Below are positions 18,114 through 27,893 of a stretch of 38,562 nt of DNA, in pieces. The translations under genes and the position numbers were made by a program. The stretch lies in the NCBI GenBank assembly GCA_947386115.1, contig CANDNO010000018.1, positions 1 through 38,562 of the forward strand, read 5' to 3'. The number at the start of each line of letters is the position of its first letter. The first letter of the stretch is position 1. Source of the DNA: an uncultured Muribaculaceae bacterium. GTDB taxonomy: Bacteria; Bacteroidota; Bacteroidia; Bacteroidales; Muribaculaceae. The notes below the pieces were generated by a model. That model was not told where the DNA came from and ran no database searches. It saw only the letters and a list, made by a program, of their open reading frames with translations.

Positions 18114-18795
18114 TAATCAGACCATAATATCCCTGAAAGACATATCAATGTCATGGGACGACCGTCGCGTCCTCACCGACGTGAGCCTCGACGTGTGCCG
18201 TAACGATTTTCTGGCTATCACCGGTCCAAACGGCGGCGGCAAATCGACCCTGCTGCGCATTATTCTGAAACTGCTCAAACCAACCCGCGGCTCTGTGACA
18301 TACCACGACATAAACGGCAACCGGGTTGACCGACTGCACATTGGCTATCTGCCTCAAAAGAACATGATCGACTCGCGATTCCCCATAACCGTGCGCGAGG
18401 TGGTAGCGTCGGGTCTGCTGGGGCCTTACGGTTCAAAACTCAAGAATCAAGACACCCTGATTGAAGAAACACTCGACACCATAGAACTGAAATCGCATAG
18501 CGAAGCTGCCATAGGCACCTTGTCGGGCGGACAGCTTCAACGTGCCCTGCTTGGCCGCGCCATCATCTCCCGGCCCAGTGTCCTTGTGCTCGACGAGCCG
18601 TTGAGTTACCTCGACAAAAACTTCGAGCAACACACCTACACAATCCTTGAGAACTTAGCTCCCGACACCACAATTCTGCTGGTATCTCACGAGATGACAA
18701 CCATCGCCTCGATGGCTTCACGACACCTCATCGTTGACAACACCATTCATGAGTGCTCGGCCCATCACCACTTCGTCCGCACCGACTGCGAGTGA
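18094..18795 (+). CDS. znuC: Zinc/manganese-type ABC transporter ATP-binding protein
   Basis: This 233-residue ABC ATPase has Walker A GPNGGGKST at about residues 44-52. The Q loop is at LPQKNMIDSRFPITVREVV, the signature at LSGGQLQRALLGRAI, Walker B at VLVLDEP and the switch His in LLVSHEM. The PQK and FPITVREVV elements match metal-uptake (ZnuC/MntA-type) ATPases. It starts 20 nt inside znuA. The next gene is convergent and its stop codon begins at the very next base, so no permease gene follows; the membrane subunit must be elsewhere. Confidence 0.9.
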   Translation: MHSTATDNQTIISLKDISMSWDDRRVLTDVSLDVCRNDFLAITGPNGGGKSTLLRIILKLLKPTRGSVTYHDINGNRVDRLHIGYLPQKNMIDSRFPITVREVVASGLLGPYGSKLKNQDTLIEETLDTIELKSHSEAAIGTLSGGQLQRALLGRAIISRPSVLVLDEPLSYLDKNFEQHTYTILENLAPDTTILLVSHEMTTIASMASRHLIVDNTIHECSAHHHFVRTDCE

Positions 18796-21126
18796 TCAAT
18801 TGAGCGACGGAGCCAGGAAATACAAGCCGAAAGACATTCCCACATTCCAGTTGCGCGCCGGATAGCTCTGATAATTGCCATAAACGCTGAGCGTCGCAAA
18901 CCTGAACGTATAGGCTGCCGCCAGTTCGCAATATGCAAACCGCTTTGAGAACCAGCGTCCGTAATACGCATCGCCGGTAGTCGTATCAAGCAATATACGA
19001 CGCATGGGCTGGAACACATGGAAATTTCCGCGTACCTGCAGGTTATCGTTTATTATCCACACCGGTACGGCGCCAAGCGCCACAAAAGCATTGGCTCTGA
19101 AAGCCGGATTAAACGTATTGTCGGCAGCCGGAGTGGGCGTAAAAGCGGGAGCGTTTACAATCGTGGCATTATAGTTGTCGAGCAGCCCGCGGTTGGTATA
19201 AACGGCATTCAGCTCTCCACCGAGGCTGAAGTGCTTGCCGAGCCGTTTGAAACTCTTAAGATGCACCTGTGCCATGAGCCAGTTGGTCGACCGGTCGCGG
19301 GCCTCAAAACCCTCTATACCGGGCCGGTAATGGTAGCGGCCCACATTCCACGACGCCATCAGGTGGCTGTAGTTGCCCGTAGTTGGAGCCGTAAGGTTGT
19401 CAAGCGTCGAAGCGTCAAGAAGAATGCGTCCCTGACCTATATTGAAGCGTGTATTGTCACGACTCGCGTTAACGTAGTTCCCCACATCGTTGCGGTAAAA
19501 GCGGCTCACGCGGGTTCCTCCGCCAAAGTCGATCGTTGCCTTTCCGCTACGACCTACAGCCATCGAGTATCGCAAACGGCCAAAGGCCTCGACCGTGGTG
19601 ATAAACGTAGGCACAGCTGCATCGAAGAACAGCTTGTCGCTCTCATAATATTTGCGCCGTGATGCTACAGCCTGCACCGAGAACGCCGTTGGAGTGCGCG
19701 AAGGGAGCACGAGCCGTGTGTTCAGCGACGCAGCCATATAGCTTTGACCTATCCAGGCATCAAGCGAGGCATCCATGCTCTTGAGCGACATCGACGTGTA
19801 GCGGGCCGAAAGAAATGCCATACTGTTGGCCGACGATGTGAGGTATCCGCCAACACCTACCGTCAGATTATTCTTGACATCGGCTTTCAGTTGCAGGTTG
19901 AATAGCCCGGTTGTATCGTTGTATATAGCCGTGGGGTGCAGATCACTCAGCTTGCCGGGAGTAATTGCCCGATAGTATGACAGTCGGGCCGACTCGATGC
20001 CGAACGTGTCGGGACGGTTCTTCGTGAACAGATACTTGATATATTCATTCTCTCTGCGATTGCCTCCGCTCACGTCAACCTTGTCAAAACGCAGATAGGG
20101 CGTGGCCGATTTGAACACATCACGCTTGAGCCGGCGCGTCGACGCAGGTATGCGGGTTGTGACACGCCCCTTGATCGAGTCCATCATCGCCATTGCGTGG
20201 TCATAACCTATCTGATAGATTTCACGCGCGGCAGGGAAATCAAGCAGTGAGAACCGGTTAAGATCGATGCGTATTTTAATTCCCTCATCCTCGGGGAGAG
20301 TGTAATCGTTGTTCTGTATCACCATTTCCTCGACCTGGTTCATAAGGTCACGGGCTTTGGCAGGGTCGGTAGTTCCATGCACATCGACACCTATCATTAT
20401 CGACGGCGCAAACTCGCTGCGCATCACATCAACAGGAAAGTTGTCATAAATTCCGCCGTCATACAGCAGCACGCTGTCCATCTCGATAGGCTGGAATACC
20501 ACAGGAAAGCTCATCGATGCCCTTATGGCATCGCCAAGTTGTCCGCTGCCACACACCACTTTATGCTTGTTCTTGACATCCGAAGCCACGCATCTGAACG
20601 GCACAAACAGTCGGTCAAAATTACCGCCGCACTGTGCCGTATAGGCCGAAAAAAGATCCATGAACGCAAAATTCATGGGCAGAGGCGAAATCAGACTCGT
20701 AGGGAATTTGGTCACAGAGGCCGAGTCGCCCAGCGAGATAGGAACCGATGCCATTACCGGCGTAGGCTCAGTCTTTGCAAAATAATACACCAGATTCTCA
20801 TCAATGCGACCGGTCGACCAGTACGAGAAATCGCGCGACAATAATAGTTGCAGCATTTCATCGGGCGTATAGCCTATCGAGTAAAGGCCACCCACGATTG
20901 CACCCATCGAGGTGCCGGTTATGTAATCAATGGGTATGTCATTATCTTCAAGCGCCTGTATCACACCTATATGGGCGATACCTTTGGCACCGCCTCCGCT
21001 CAGAACCAGGCCCACCGACTGGTGGGGCGGCACACTGTCGTTGCCATAGACCATGCGGGGTTCTGCCACGGCACCAAGCGCCGTGGCCAACAAAGCTGAT
21101 AGTGTGATGATGCAGTACTTGAACAT
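18796..21126 (-). CDS. Patatin-like phospholipase with outer-membrane barrel (PlpD type)
   Basis: A signal peptide (about residues 1-21) is followed by a patatin domain. It has the oxyanion motif GGGAKG (44-49), the nucleophile S73 in GTSMG and the dyad Asp D223 in YDGG. A short POTRA-like linker lies near 345-400 (YLRFDKVDVSGGNRRENEYIKYLF). A beta-barrel of about 370 residues ends in alternating aromatic strands (GLYFLAPSLN). This is the architecture of Pseudomonas PlpD and related type Vd autotransporters, with the lipase linked to an Omp85-family pore. It probably hydrolyses phospholipids at the outer membrane; release of the lipase domain is not predictable. It is convergent with znuC, with zero bases between the stop codons. 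Confidence 0.9.
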   Translation of the reverse strand: MFKYCIITLSALLATALGAVAEPRMVYGNDSVPPHQSVGLVLSGGGAKGIAHIGVIQALEDNDIPIDYITGTSMGAIVGGLYSIGYTPDEMLQLLLSRDFSYWSTGRIDENLVYYFAKTEPTPVMASVPISLGDSASVTKFPTSLISPLPMNFAFMDLFSAYTAQCGGNFDRLFVPFRCVASDVKNKHKVVCGSGQLGDAIRASMSFPVVFQPIEMDSVLLYDGGIYDNFPVDVMRSEFAPSIMIGVDVHGTTDPAKARDLMNQVEEMVIQNNDYTLPEDEGIKIRIDLNRFSLLDFPAAREIYQIGYDHAMAMMDSIKGRVTTRIPASTRRLKRDVFKSATPYLRFDKVDVSGGNRRENEYIKYLFTKNRPDTFGIESARLSYYRAITPGKLSDLHPTAIYNDTTGLFNLQLKADVKNNLTVGVGGYLTSSANSMAFLSARYTSMSLKSMDASLDAWIGQSYMAASLNTRLVLPSRTPTAFSVQAVASRRKYYESDKLFFDAAVPTFITTVEAFGRLRYSMAVGRSGKATIDFGGGTRVSRFYRNDVGNYVNASRDNTRFNIGQGRILLDASTLDNLTAPTTGNYSHLMASWNVGRYHYRPGIEGFEARDRSTNWLMAQVHLKSFKRLGKHFSLGGELNAVYTNRGLLDNYNATIVNAPAFTPTPAADNTFNPAFRANAFVALGAVPVWIINDNLQVRGNFHVFQPMRRILLDTTTGDAYYGRWFSKRFAYCELAAAYTFRFATLSVYGNYQSYPARNWNVGMSFGLYFLAPSLN

Positions 21127-21172
21127 TGTCGTGACGAATTTAACTATTAAACACCCGTAATATCATTAAAGT

Positions 21173-21210
21173 TTACGCTCCGCGCCAAGCGGTGTTGACA
21201 CGGAGCGTAA
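21173..21210 (-). terminator. Possible terminator of typA
   Basis: The 10-bp arms TTACGCTCCG (21173-21182) and CGGAGCGTAA (21201-21210) enclose an 18-nt loop, 25 nt after the typA stop. The following minus-strand sequence (ACTTTAATGA) is only weakly U-rich, so termination strength is uncertain. Confidence 0.55.
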
Positions 21211-21234
21211 TGTATAATTGCAACGCGAGAGAAA

Positions 21235-23031
21235 TCAGCGTCCGGCACGCTTACGCTCAAGCTCGTCAAGAATAATCTTGCGCAAACGTATATGGTGGGG
21301 AGTCACTTCGACATACTCGTCCTCCTTGATGTATTCGAGAGCCTCTTCCAGACTGAATACCACAGGGGGAACAATGCGGGCCTTGTCATCGGCACCCGAT
21401 GCGCGCATGTTGGTGAGCTTCTTCGACTTGGTCACATTGACAACGATATCGTTGTCCTTGGCGTTCTCACCTACTACCTGTCCGGCATACACCTCTTCCT
21501 GCGGGAAGATGAAGAAGCGGCCGCGGTCCTGCAGTTTGTCGATAGCGTATGCGTAGGCAGTGCCGGCTTCCATCGCTATGAGCGAGCCGTTGGTTCGACG
21601 CTCGATATCACCCTTCCAAGGCTGGTATTCGAGGAAACGATGAGCCATGATTGCCTCGCCGGCCGACGCTGTAAGCACGTTGTTACGCAGTCCTATGATA
21701 CCACGCGACGGGATCTGGAATTCCATGTGCGAGCGGTCACCCTGCGACGACATCGACAGCAAGTCACCCTTGCGGCGGGTTACCATATCGATCATCTTCG
21801 AAGCATACTCCTCTGTCACATTGATGGTGAGCAGCTCGACAGGCTCACATTTTACACCGTCGATCTCCTTGATAAGCACCTGAGGCTGACCAACCTGCAA
21901 CTCATAACCCTCGCGACGCATGGTCTCGATAAGAACCGACAGGTGAAGCACGCCACGGCCATAAACCGTCCATACATCCTGATGGTCATCCTTGGTCACA
22001 CGCAGAGCCAGATTGCGGTCAAGCTCGCGGGTAAGACGGTCGGCGATATGACGCGAAGTCACATACTTGCCGTCACGACCGAAGAACGGACTGTCATTGA
22101 TCGTAAACGTCATCGACATCGTAGGCTCGTCGATGGCTATGCGGGGCAGAGGCTCGGGATTATTGAAATCGGCCACGGTATCGCCAATCTCGAAACCCTC
22201 GATACCTACAAGAGCACAGATATCGCCGCTGCTCACGCTCTCGACACGCTTGCGGCCCATACCCTCAAACACGTGCAACTCCTTGATGCGCTGGCGTGTC
22301 ACCGAGCCATCTTTCTTGCACAGCGCTATGTCCATGCCCTCACGCAGTGTACCGCGGTGAACACGGCCCACAGCGATACGGCCTACATAGCTCGAGAAAT
22401 CGAGCGAGGTAATAAGCATCTGTGCATCACCCTCGAGAGTCTTGGGAGCCGGAATATATTCCATTATAGCGTCAAGCACAGGCAGGATATTGTCGGTGGG
22501 TTTGTTCCAATCGGTACTCATCCAGCCATTCTTGGCCGAACCGTAGATAGTGGGAAAATCAAGCTGATCCTCAGTAGCGTCGAGACTGAACATCAAGTCA
22601 AAGACCATCTCCTGCACCTCGTCGGGACGGCAGTTGGGTTTGTCGACCTTATTTATAACGACAACAGGTTTAAGCCCCATCTGAATAGCCTTTTGCAGCA
22701 CGAAACGGGTCTGAGGCATCGGGCCTTCGAAAGCATCCACCAGCAGCAGACAGCCGTCGGCCATATTGAGCACACGCTCCACCTCGCCGCCGAAGTCGGC
22801 GTGTCCCGGAGTATCGATTATGTTGATTTTGGTATCCTTATAGTTGATGGATACATTTTTTGATAGAATTGTTATGCCGCGTTCGCGTTCCAGGTCATTG
22901 TTATCGAGAATAAGCTCACCGGTAGTCTGGTTGTCGCGAAACAGATGCCCTGCCAGCAGCATCTTGTCAACGAGAGTAGTCTTGCCATGGTCAACATGGG
23001 CAATGATGGCAATATTTCTAATGTTCTGCAT
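21235..23031 (-). CDS. typA: Ribosome-associated GTPase TypA/BipA
   Basis: This is a translational GTPase that binds 70S ribosomes and helps growth under stress and 50S assembly. The G1 motif AHVDHGKT is at residues 11-18. [12 protein letters not shown] (G3) and [13 protein letters not shown] (G4) follow, then EF-G-like domains and the TypA-specific C-terminal domain. The frame opens upstream at a TTG (23055), but the first ATG at 23031 gives the standard [16 protein letters not shown] start and 598 residues. A TAACTTTG element on the minus strand lies 22 nt upstream. Confidence 0.96.
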   Translation of the reverse strand: MQNIRNIAIIAHVDHGKTTLVDKMLLAGHLFRDNQTTGELILDNNDLERERGITILSKNVSINYKDTKINIIDTPGHADFGGEVERVLNMADGCLLLVDAFEGPMPQTRFVLQKAIQMGLKPVVVINKVDKPNCRPDEVQEMVFDLMFSLDATEDQLDFPTIYGSAKNGWMSTDWNKPTDNILPVLDAIMEYIPAPKTLEGDAQMLITSLDFSSYVGRIAVGRVHRGTLREGMDIALCKKDGSVTRQRIKELHVFEGMGRKRVESVSSGDICALVGIEGFEIGDTVADFNNPEPLPRIAIDEPTMSMTFTINDSPFFGRDGKYVTSRHIADRLTRELDRNLALRVTKDDHQDVWTVYGRGVLHLSVLIETMRREGYELQVGQPQVLIKEIDGVKCEPVELLTINVTEEYASKMIDMVTRRKGDLLSMSSQGDRSHMEFQIPSRGIIGLRNNVLTASAGEAIMAHRFLEYQPWKGDIERRTNGSLIAMEAGTAYAYAIDKLQDRGRFFIFPQEEVYAGQVVGENAKDNDIVVNVTKSKKLTNMRASGADDKARIVPPVVFSLEEALEYIKEDEYVEVTPHHIRLRKIILDELERKRAGR

Positions 23032-23052
23032 ATAATAGGTGTTTTCAGCCCG

Positions 23053-23060
23053 CAAAGTTA
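23053..23060 (-). promoter_or_regulatory. -7 promoter element of typA
   Basis: The minus strand reads TAACTTTG, an exact TAnnTTTG match 22 nt before the typA ATG. No clear -33 TTTG is seen at the right spacing. It diverges from the element at 23084-23091. Confidence 0.55.
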
Positions 23061-23083
23061 CTTAAAATCTGCGATATTTTACC

Positions 23084-23091
23084 TACTTTTG
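23084..23091 (+). promoter_or_regulatory. -7 promoter element of the LysM gene cluster
   Basis: TACTTTTG matches TAnnTTTG and lies 22 nt before the ATG of the LysM gene. A -33 element is not evident. The two divergent -7 boxes are about 24 nt apart, so the typA and LysM promoters may interfere. Confidence 0.55.
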
Positions 23092-23113
23092 TAGCTCCAA
23101 CATTAAGATAATT

Positions 23114-24859
23114 ATGATGCGAATTGCCCGTTATTTCGTAATAACGCTGATTTTTGGCCTGTTAGCGCCTTTCAGCCTCGTTGCCCGCGACCTGCCCGTA
23201 ACTACCGTCGGCGGACGCGAGTGTTATATATATGATGTAAAAAAAGGTGAGAACATCTATGATGTTTCGCGTGAGCTCGGGTTGCCAACGGTCGAGATCA
23301 CTCGCTACAATCCTTCGGCGGCCGACGGCCTGCGCACCGGAATGCGCCTGTATATCCCCACGTCTCTTGTCAACAAGAAATCAGGAGTTACCGCCTCTCC
23401 TGCCGCTACCCCCGAGGTTACGGTGCCTGCGGCTCGTGCCGAGGCTGCACCTGCGGCCAATGCGGCAAACGGGGCCGAGACATATACCGTGAAACGTGGC
23501 GAATCGCTGTATGGCATTAGCCATAAATTCAATATCACGATGGAGGAGCTCATCGCCCTCAACCCGTCGGCCGAATATGGTGTGAAGGCCGGCGACGTGC
23601 TTGTCATCAAGGCTTCCGACAACGTTGCTTCGGCCCAGCCCGCCAACATCGCCACCACCGAACCCGAAACCGAATCATTGATACCCTACGATGATCCCAA
23701 CAAATACTCTCTCATTCCGAGCGAGGAACGCATCTCCCGCCAGTATATCGTGGCCGTGGGCGATTCACTCGACCAACTCGGACAGGATGTCGACACGCTC
23801 AACATGGCCGTGATATTGCCGTTCATGCTCCACTCGGCCGAGCAAGGTAAAAACGCCCAGCTGTTTGTCGAGTTCTACAAGGGCCTGTTGCTCGCGGCCG
23901 ACTCGCTCAAGAACGCCCCGGGACATTTCATCAATATCTATGCCTACGATTCATCGGCATCGCCCGACTCGGTTAGCGCCATCATGCGCCGCCCCGAGAT
24001 GGCCGACATGAATCTCATAATTGGCCCCGACAACGAGGCTCAGCTACAGATTATCTCGGACTACATGATGAGCGGCACACGCCTGTACAACACGTTCAAT
24101 GTGCGCAGCAATCTCTACGCCGGCAATCCCCGCGTGATGCAGGCCAACATCCCCCATTCCCCCATGCTTGAGAAGGCTGTCGACGCTTTTGCCGAGATGT
24201 ACGGGTCCTACACTCCGGTGTTCCTGTCGCGCATCGATGGCGCGGCCGACAAGGACGCGTTCACATCGCTGCTCAAGCAGCGTCTCGACAACGACTCGGT
24301 GGGATATCGCGAGATTACATTCCGCAACCTCCTGTCACACCGCGACCTCGACACGCTCTCGATGGAGCGGAACTATGTATTCGTTCCCGTTTCGGGTTCA
24401 CGTGCCGAGTTTGCCAAGATATCCGAGGCAATACGTCGCTTTGGTGACTCTCGTCCGTCCCACTCTACCCGACTGTTCGGTTACCCCGACTGGATTATTT
24501 TCCGCGGCGAATACTTCAACCGCCTCTGCGAGCTCGAGGCTACCATCTACACTCGTTTTTATGCCGATATGAAAAATCCCGAGACCGTGGCAGTCAACGA
24601 GCTTTTCAAGCAAGTCTACGGCACTGAAATGCTCGACGCCGCTCCCGTTCAAGGCCTCCTGGGCTTCGACACCGGCATGTATCTTATCTCGGCTCTCAAA
24701 GACTACGGCAAGGAATTTGCCGACCACCTGGGCCCGTACACCGGCTTGCAGAGCGTGATGAACTTCGAGCAGAAACCCGGCGAGGGTGAGGTCAACAATG
24801 CCCTGCTCATCGTCACCTTCGGCCCCGGCGGCAATGTCATTAAAACCACTCTTGAGTAA
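23114..24859 (+). CDS. LysM-domain protein with type-1 periplasmic-binding fold
   Basis: A signal peptide (about residues 1-24) leads to two LysM peptidoglycan-binding repeats at about 38-82 and 122-166. A Pro/Ala-rich linker separates them. Residues about 228-581 resemble a type-1 periplasmic binding (amino-acid ABC-type) fold, beginning MAVILPFMLHSAEQGKNAQLFVEFYKG. Such LysM plus binding-fold proteins are widespread and uncharacterised in Bacteroidetes. It probably sits in the periplasm on peptidoglycan. The next gene starts directly after its stop codon (TAA then ATG with no gap), so the two are translationally coupled. A start at Met2 is equally possible. Confidence 0.88.
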   Translation: MMRIARYFVITLIFGLLAPFSLVARDLPVTTVGGRECYIYDVKKGENIYDVSRELGLPTVEITRYNPSAADGLRTGMRLYIPTSLVNKKSGVTASPAATPEVTVPAARAEAAPAANAANGAETYTVKRGESLYGISHKFNITMEELIALNPSAEYGVKAGDVLVIKASDNVASAQPANIATTEPETESLIPYDDPNKYSLIPSEERISRQYIVAVGDSLDQLGQDVDTLNMAVILPFMLHSAEQGKNAQLFVEFYKGLLLAADSLKNAPGHFINIYAYDSSASPDSVSAIMRRPEMADMNLIIGPDNEAQLQIISDYMMSGTRLYNTFNVRSNLYAGNPRVMQANIPHSPMLEKAVDAFAEMYGSYTPVFLSRIDGAADKDAFTSLLKQRLDNDSVGYREITFRNLLSHRDLDTLSMERNYVFVPVSGSRAEFAKISEAIRRFGDSRPSHSTRLFGYPDWIIFRGEYFNRLCELEATIYTRFYADMKNPETVAVNELFKQVYGTEMLDAAPVQGLLGFDTGMYLISALKDYGKEFADHLGPYTGLQSVMNFEQKPGEGEVNNALLIVTFGPGGNVIKTTLE

Positions 24860-25546
24860 ATGAAACGCATAGCTTTAATACTTGCTCTCATCGCCGCCTC
24901 TTGCTGCGGCATCAAGGCGCAGACCCTCTACAAGCCTCATTTTCATATAGGAGGCCATGCCGGTGTTGCCATGTCACAGCAATCATTCAACCCGTCGATC
25001 GAGCAGAAGTTCCATCAAGGCATCACGATGGGCGTATCGGCAATGTGGGCCGAGGAGCGCCACGTAGGCATTCGCGCCGAGCTCAACCTCACCCAACGCG
25101 GATGGACCGAGGATTTTACCGAGACACCCCAGTTCAGCTACAGCCACACGCTCACCTACATTGAGCTGCCTATCATGACCCATATCTTCTTCGGTGGCCG
25201 CAAAGTCAAAGGTTTCTTTAACCTCGGGCCTCAACTCTGCTACATGATAGGCGACAATGTCGACGCCAACTTCGACGTCAACAAAATAGGCTCCATCGAG
25301 GGATTCCCCACGGCCAACCGCACCACCGAGCAAATGAAGATGGACATCTCCACTCGTTTTGACTACGGTATCTGTGCCGGCGCCGGCGTTCAGTTCACGA
25401 TCAAACGCAAACACAACATCATGCTCGAGGGTCGATATTACTACGGCCTCGGAAATATTTTCCCGGCATCGAAAAAAGACTACTTCAATGCCTCTCGAGG
25501 CAACGCCATCACCGTTACGCTGGGATATATGTTCCGCCTGAAGTAG
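24860..25546 (+). CDS. PorT-family outer-membrane beta-barrel protein
   Basis: A 20-residue signal peptide ends AQT. It is followed by about eight amphipathic strands typical of a small barrel: YKPHFHIGGHAGVAMS, GVSAMWAEERHVGIRAELNLTQRGW, IELPIMTHIFF, GFFNLGPQLCYMIG and a terminal ITVTLGYMFRLK. The pattern fits the PorT/porin family of Bacteroidetes. Porphyromonas PorT is needed for type IX secretion, but most family members have no known role. It starts on the base after the LysM gene stop, so the two are one unit. Confidence 0.85.
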   Translation: MKRIALILALIAASCCGIKAQTLYKPHFHIGGHAGVAMSQQSFNPSIEQKFHQGITMGVSAMWAEERHVGIRAELNLTQRGWTEDFTETPQFSYSHTLTYIELPIMTHIFFGGRKVKGFFNLGPQLCYMIGDNVDANFDVNKIGSIEGFPTANRTTEQMKMDISTRFDYGICAGAGVQFTIKRKHNIMLEGRYYYGLGNIFPASKKDYFNASRGNAITVTLGYMFRLK

Positions 25547-25612
25547 AAAAATGTTGATTTGGAGCCCTCTTAAATAGTTAAATATTACAAACGAATCATA
25601 AATAAACATAAC

Positions 25613-26404
25613 ATGAAACGGGGTTATTTATCGCTTTGGCTACTCCTTCTTGTCGCCTTTGGTGTCGTAGCCGCGGTATCATATTTCGACGAAATCAAGG
25701 TTGGAAATCACACCTTGAAAAAGGCTTCGTTTTATGAAGAACTCACACAACTACCCCCATGGATTGTAGACACGGTACCTGCGACCGACACTATTCGCGT
25801 AGACTCAATCCCGGCTTCGAAATTTCCCGTTCCGGTTGATACTGCTTCTAAAACCATACTGTTTTTCGGCGATTCGATGCTCGAGGGTCTGTCTCCCCGA
25901 CTGGCAGCCTACTGCGAGGAAAACGGACACACTCTCTACACCGTAATATGGTATAGCTCAACCACTCAGGTATGGGGCGACTGCGACACCCTATCAACTT
26001 TCATTCACCGCTTCAAACCCGACTACATCGTAGCATGCCTTGGCGCTAACGAGCTGTTTGTGCGCGACATAGCTAAAAAGAGAGAGAAGCCTCTCGCCCA
26101 CCTTCTCGGCGAGATAGGCGACCGTCCATTACTGTGGATAGGCCCGCCCAACTGGAAAGAGGATACCGGCATCAACGATCTGCTGCAAACGACCCTCGAC
26201 GAGGGACAGTTCTTCCTATCCAACGGCATGACTTTCAAGCGAAAAAGCGATGGTGCACACCCCACATCTGAAAGCGCCGCCGAGTGGATGGACAGCGTCG
26301 TGAGATGGATACCCGAACACTGCGCCCACCCCATACGCCTGTCTGCACCCTCCAAACAGAAAGGCCGTCCTGCCCGCGTAACACTCTTACAACCTTTGAA
26401 TTAA
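25613..26404 (+). CDS. SGNH/GDSL-family hydrolase or acyltransferase with N-terminal anchor
   Basis: An N-terminal hydrophobic helix (about residues 5-24) anchors the protein or acts as a signal. The SGNH core is clear: FFGDSM with S88, GANE with N146, and DGAHP with D213 and H216. It has 263 residues. It is followed 4 nt later by an MBOAT acyltransferase gene. Pairs of this kind (AlgI with AlgX/AlgJ, PatA with PatB) move acyl groups across the membrane and onto envelope polysaccharides, so an O-acetyltransferase role is likely (inference). The acceptor is unknown. The last 35 residues are basic and poorly conserved in appearance. Confidence 0.85.
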   Translation: MKRGYLSLWLLLLVAFGVVAAVSYFDEIKVGNHTLKKASFYEELTQLPPWIVDTVPATDTIRVDSIPASKFPVPVDTASKTILFFGDSMLEGLSPRLAAYCEENGHTLYTVIWYSSTTQVWGDCDTLSTFIHRFKPDYIVACLGANELFVRDIAKKREKPLAHLLGEIGDRPLLWIGPPNWKEDTGINDLLQTTLDEGQFFLSNGMTFKRKSDGAHPTSESAAEWMDSVVRWIPEHCAHPIRLSAPSKQKGRPARVTLLQPLN

Positions 26405-26408
26405 ACGT

Positions 26409-27893
26409 ATGATTGCCGACATCGACATATCTACACTTATACATAATGCCGGACGCATGCTCAGCTACACACCGGCCGAGCCTATGCTATTCTCATCGGG
26501 CACGTTCTGGGCTCTGTTTCTGCTGTTTATGCCACTCTACGCCCTCGTGCGCAACCGCTTGTGGTACATGCTCACGTTCGTAGTCGGCTTCAGCTTCTTT
26601 TTCTACTATAAATCAAGCGGTTGGTTCGTTCTTCTTCTCGCCGCGACATCACTCATCGACTGGACGGTTTCGCGCTTCATGGCACGAACCGACGTAAAAT
26701 GGCGCCGCAAAGTCCTCGCAACGGTATCTATCATAGTGTCGCTTAGCGTCTTAGGCTACTTCAAATATGCCAACTTCTTCCTGTGGAACTGGAACCGCAT
26801 GGTCGAGGGCAATTTCCAGCCGCTCGACATAATCCTACCGGTGGGAATTTCATTCTACACATTCCAGTCAATAAGCTATGTTGTAGATGTTTACAAAGGC
26901 CGGGTAGCACCTACCGCTACCTGGCTCGAGTATGTGTTTTTCCTGTCGTTCTTCCCGGCTCTCGTAGCCGGCCCCATCGTGCGTGCCGACTATTTTCTGC
27001 CTCAGATACGCTCACGCTATCACGCCACCACAACCGAGCTCTACACCGCCCTCTGGATGATCATCACCGGCATCATCAAGAAAGCCGTAATTGCCGACTA
27101 TATAGCACAGTATAACGATCTTATATTCGCCAATCCAACAGGCTATTCGGGCTTCGAAAGCCTCATGGGAGTCATTGGCTATACAATGCAGATCTACTGC
27201 GACTTCTCAGGCTACAGCGACATGGCAATAGGCCTGGCGCTAATAATGGGATTCAAGCTTAGCCGGAACTTCAACTTTCCCTATAAGTCAAAGAATCTCA
27301 CCGAGTTCTGGCGCCGCTGGCACATATCGCTATCCTCCTGGCTACGCGATTACGTGTATATACCCCTCGGAGGCAACCGCCGGGGAACATTACGCACCTA
27401 CCTCAACAACTTCCTCACCATGCTCATAGGCGGACTGTGGCACGGCGCGGCATGGAAATTCGTGTTCTGGGGCGCAATGCACGGCGTCGGACTCGCCGTT
27501 CACAAAGCCACCCTACCCCTCACGCGCCGGCTACCCGACAGCTGGTGGATCAAAGCCCTTGGTTGGAGCATCACCATGCTATACGTCTCGCTGCTGTGGG
27601 TATTCTTCCGCGCCGACTCATGGCTCGATTCATGGCTGATAATCAAGAATATATTCACCAATTTCTCCCTCTCATACGCCGAACCGTTTCTGAGCGTGAG
27701 GTGGATGTGGGTAATCATGATGGCCGTAATCATCACCGCCCACTCGCTACCGTCGCGCATAATCGACGGCCTCGGCACACTCTTCGTAAAATCCTGGTGG
27801 ATAGCCAAGTTAATTGTCTTTCTAATAGTGGTTCAACTCGTTCTCGAATTCGCAGGCGAAGACGTCGCCCCCTTCATTTACTTCCAGTTCTAA
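26409..27893 (+). CDS. MBOAT-family O-acyltransferase (AlgI/DltB type)
   Basis: This is a 494-residue multi-pass inner-membrane protein. Hallmarks are ILPVGISFYTFQSISYVVDVYKG (about 142-164), YCDFSGYSDMAIGLALIMG (263-281), FWRRWHISLSSWLRDYVYIPLGG (300-322) and the catalytic His345 in GGLWHGAAW. The family transfers acyl groups from cytoplasmic donors to periplasmic acceptors. It sits 4 nt after the SGNH gene, its likely partner. No exopolysaccharide glycosyltransferase genes are nearby, so the acceptor (peptidoglycan, capsule or other glycan) cannot be named. Confidence 0.95.
   Translation: MIADIDISTLIHNAGRMLSYTPAEPMLFSSGTFWALFLLFMPLYALVRNRLWYMLTFVVGFSFFFYYKSSGWFVLLLAATSLIDWTVSRFMARTDVKWRRKVLATVSIIVSLSVLGYFKYANFFLWNWNRMVEGNFQPLDIILPVGISFYTFQSISYVVDVYKGRVAPTATWLEYVFFLSFFPALVAGPIVRADYFLPQIRSRYHATTTELYTALWMIITGIIKKAVIADYIAQYNDLIFANPTGYSGFESLMGVIGYTMQIYCDFSGYSDMAIGLALIMGFKLSRNFNFPYKSKNLTEFWRRWHISLSSWLRDYVYIPLGGNRRGTLRTYLNNFLTMLIGGLWHGAAWKFVFWGAMHGVGLAVHKATLPLTRRLPDSWWIKALGWSITMLYVSLLWVFFRADSWLDSWLIIKNIFTNFSLSYAEPFLSVRWMWVIMMAVIITAHSLPSRIIDGLGTLFVKSWWIAKLIVFLIVVQLVLEFAGEDVAPFIYFQF

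Noticed and set aside
21292-22863. Open frame of 523 codons antisense to typA
   Set aside because: It lies wholly opposite a conserved gene with perfect family motifs. Codon bias in GC-moderate genes often opens the complementary frame, and its product has no recognisable domain or signal.
23032-23055. Upstream TTG start of typA
   Set aside because: It overlaps the -7 promoter element at 23053-23060, and the downstream ATG gives the standard family N terminus.
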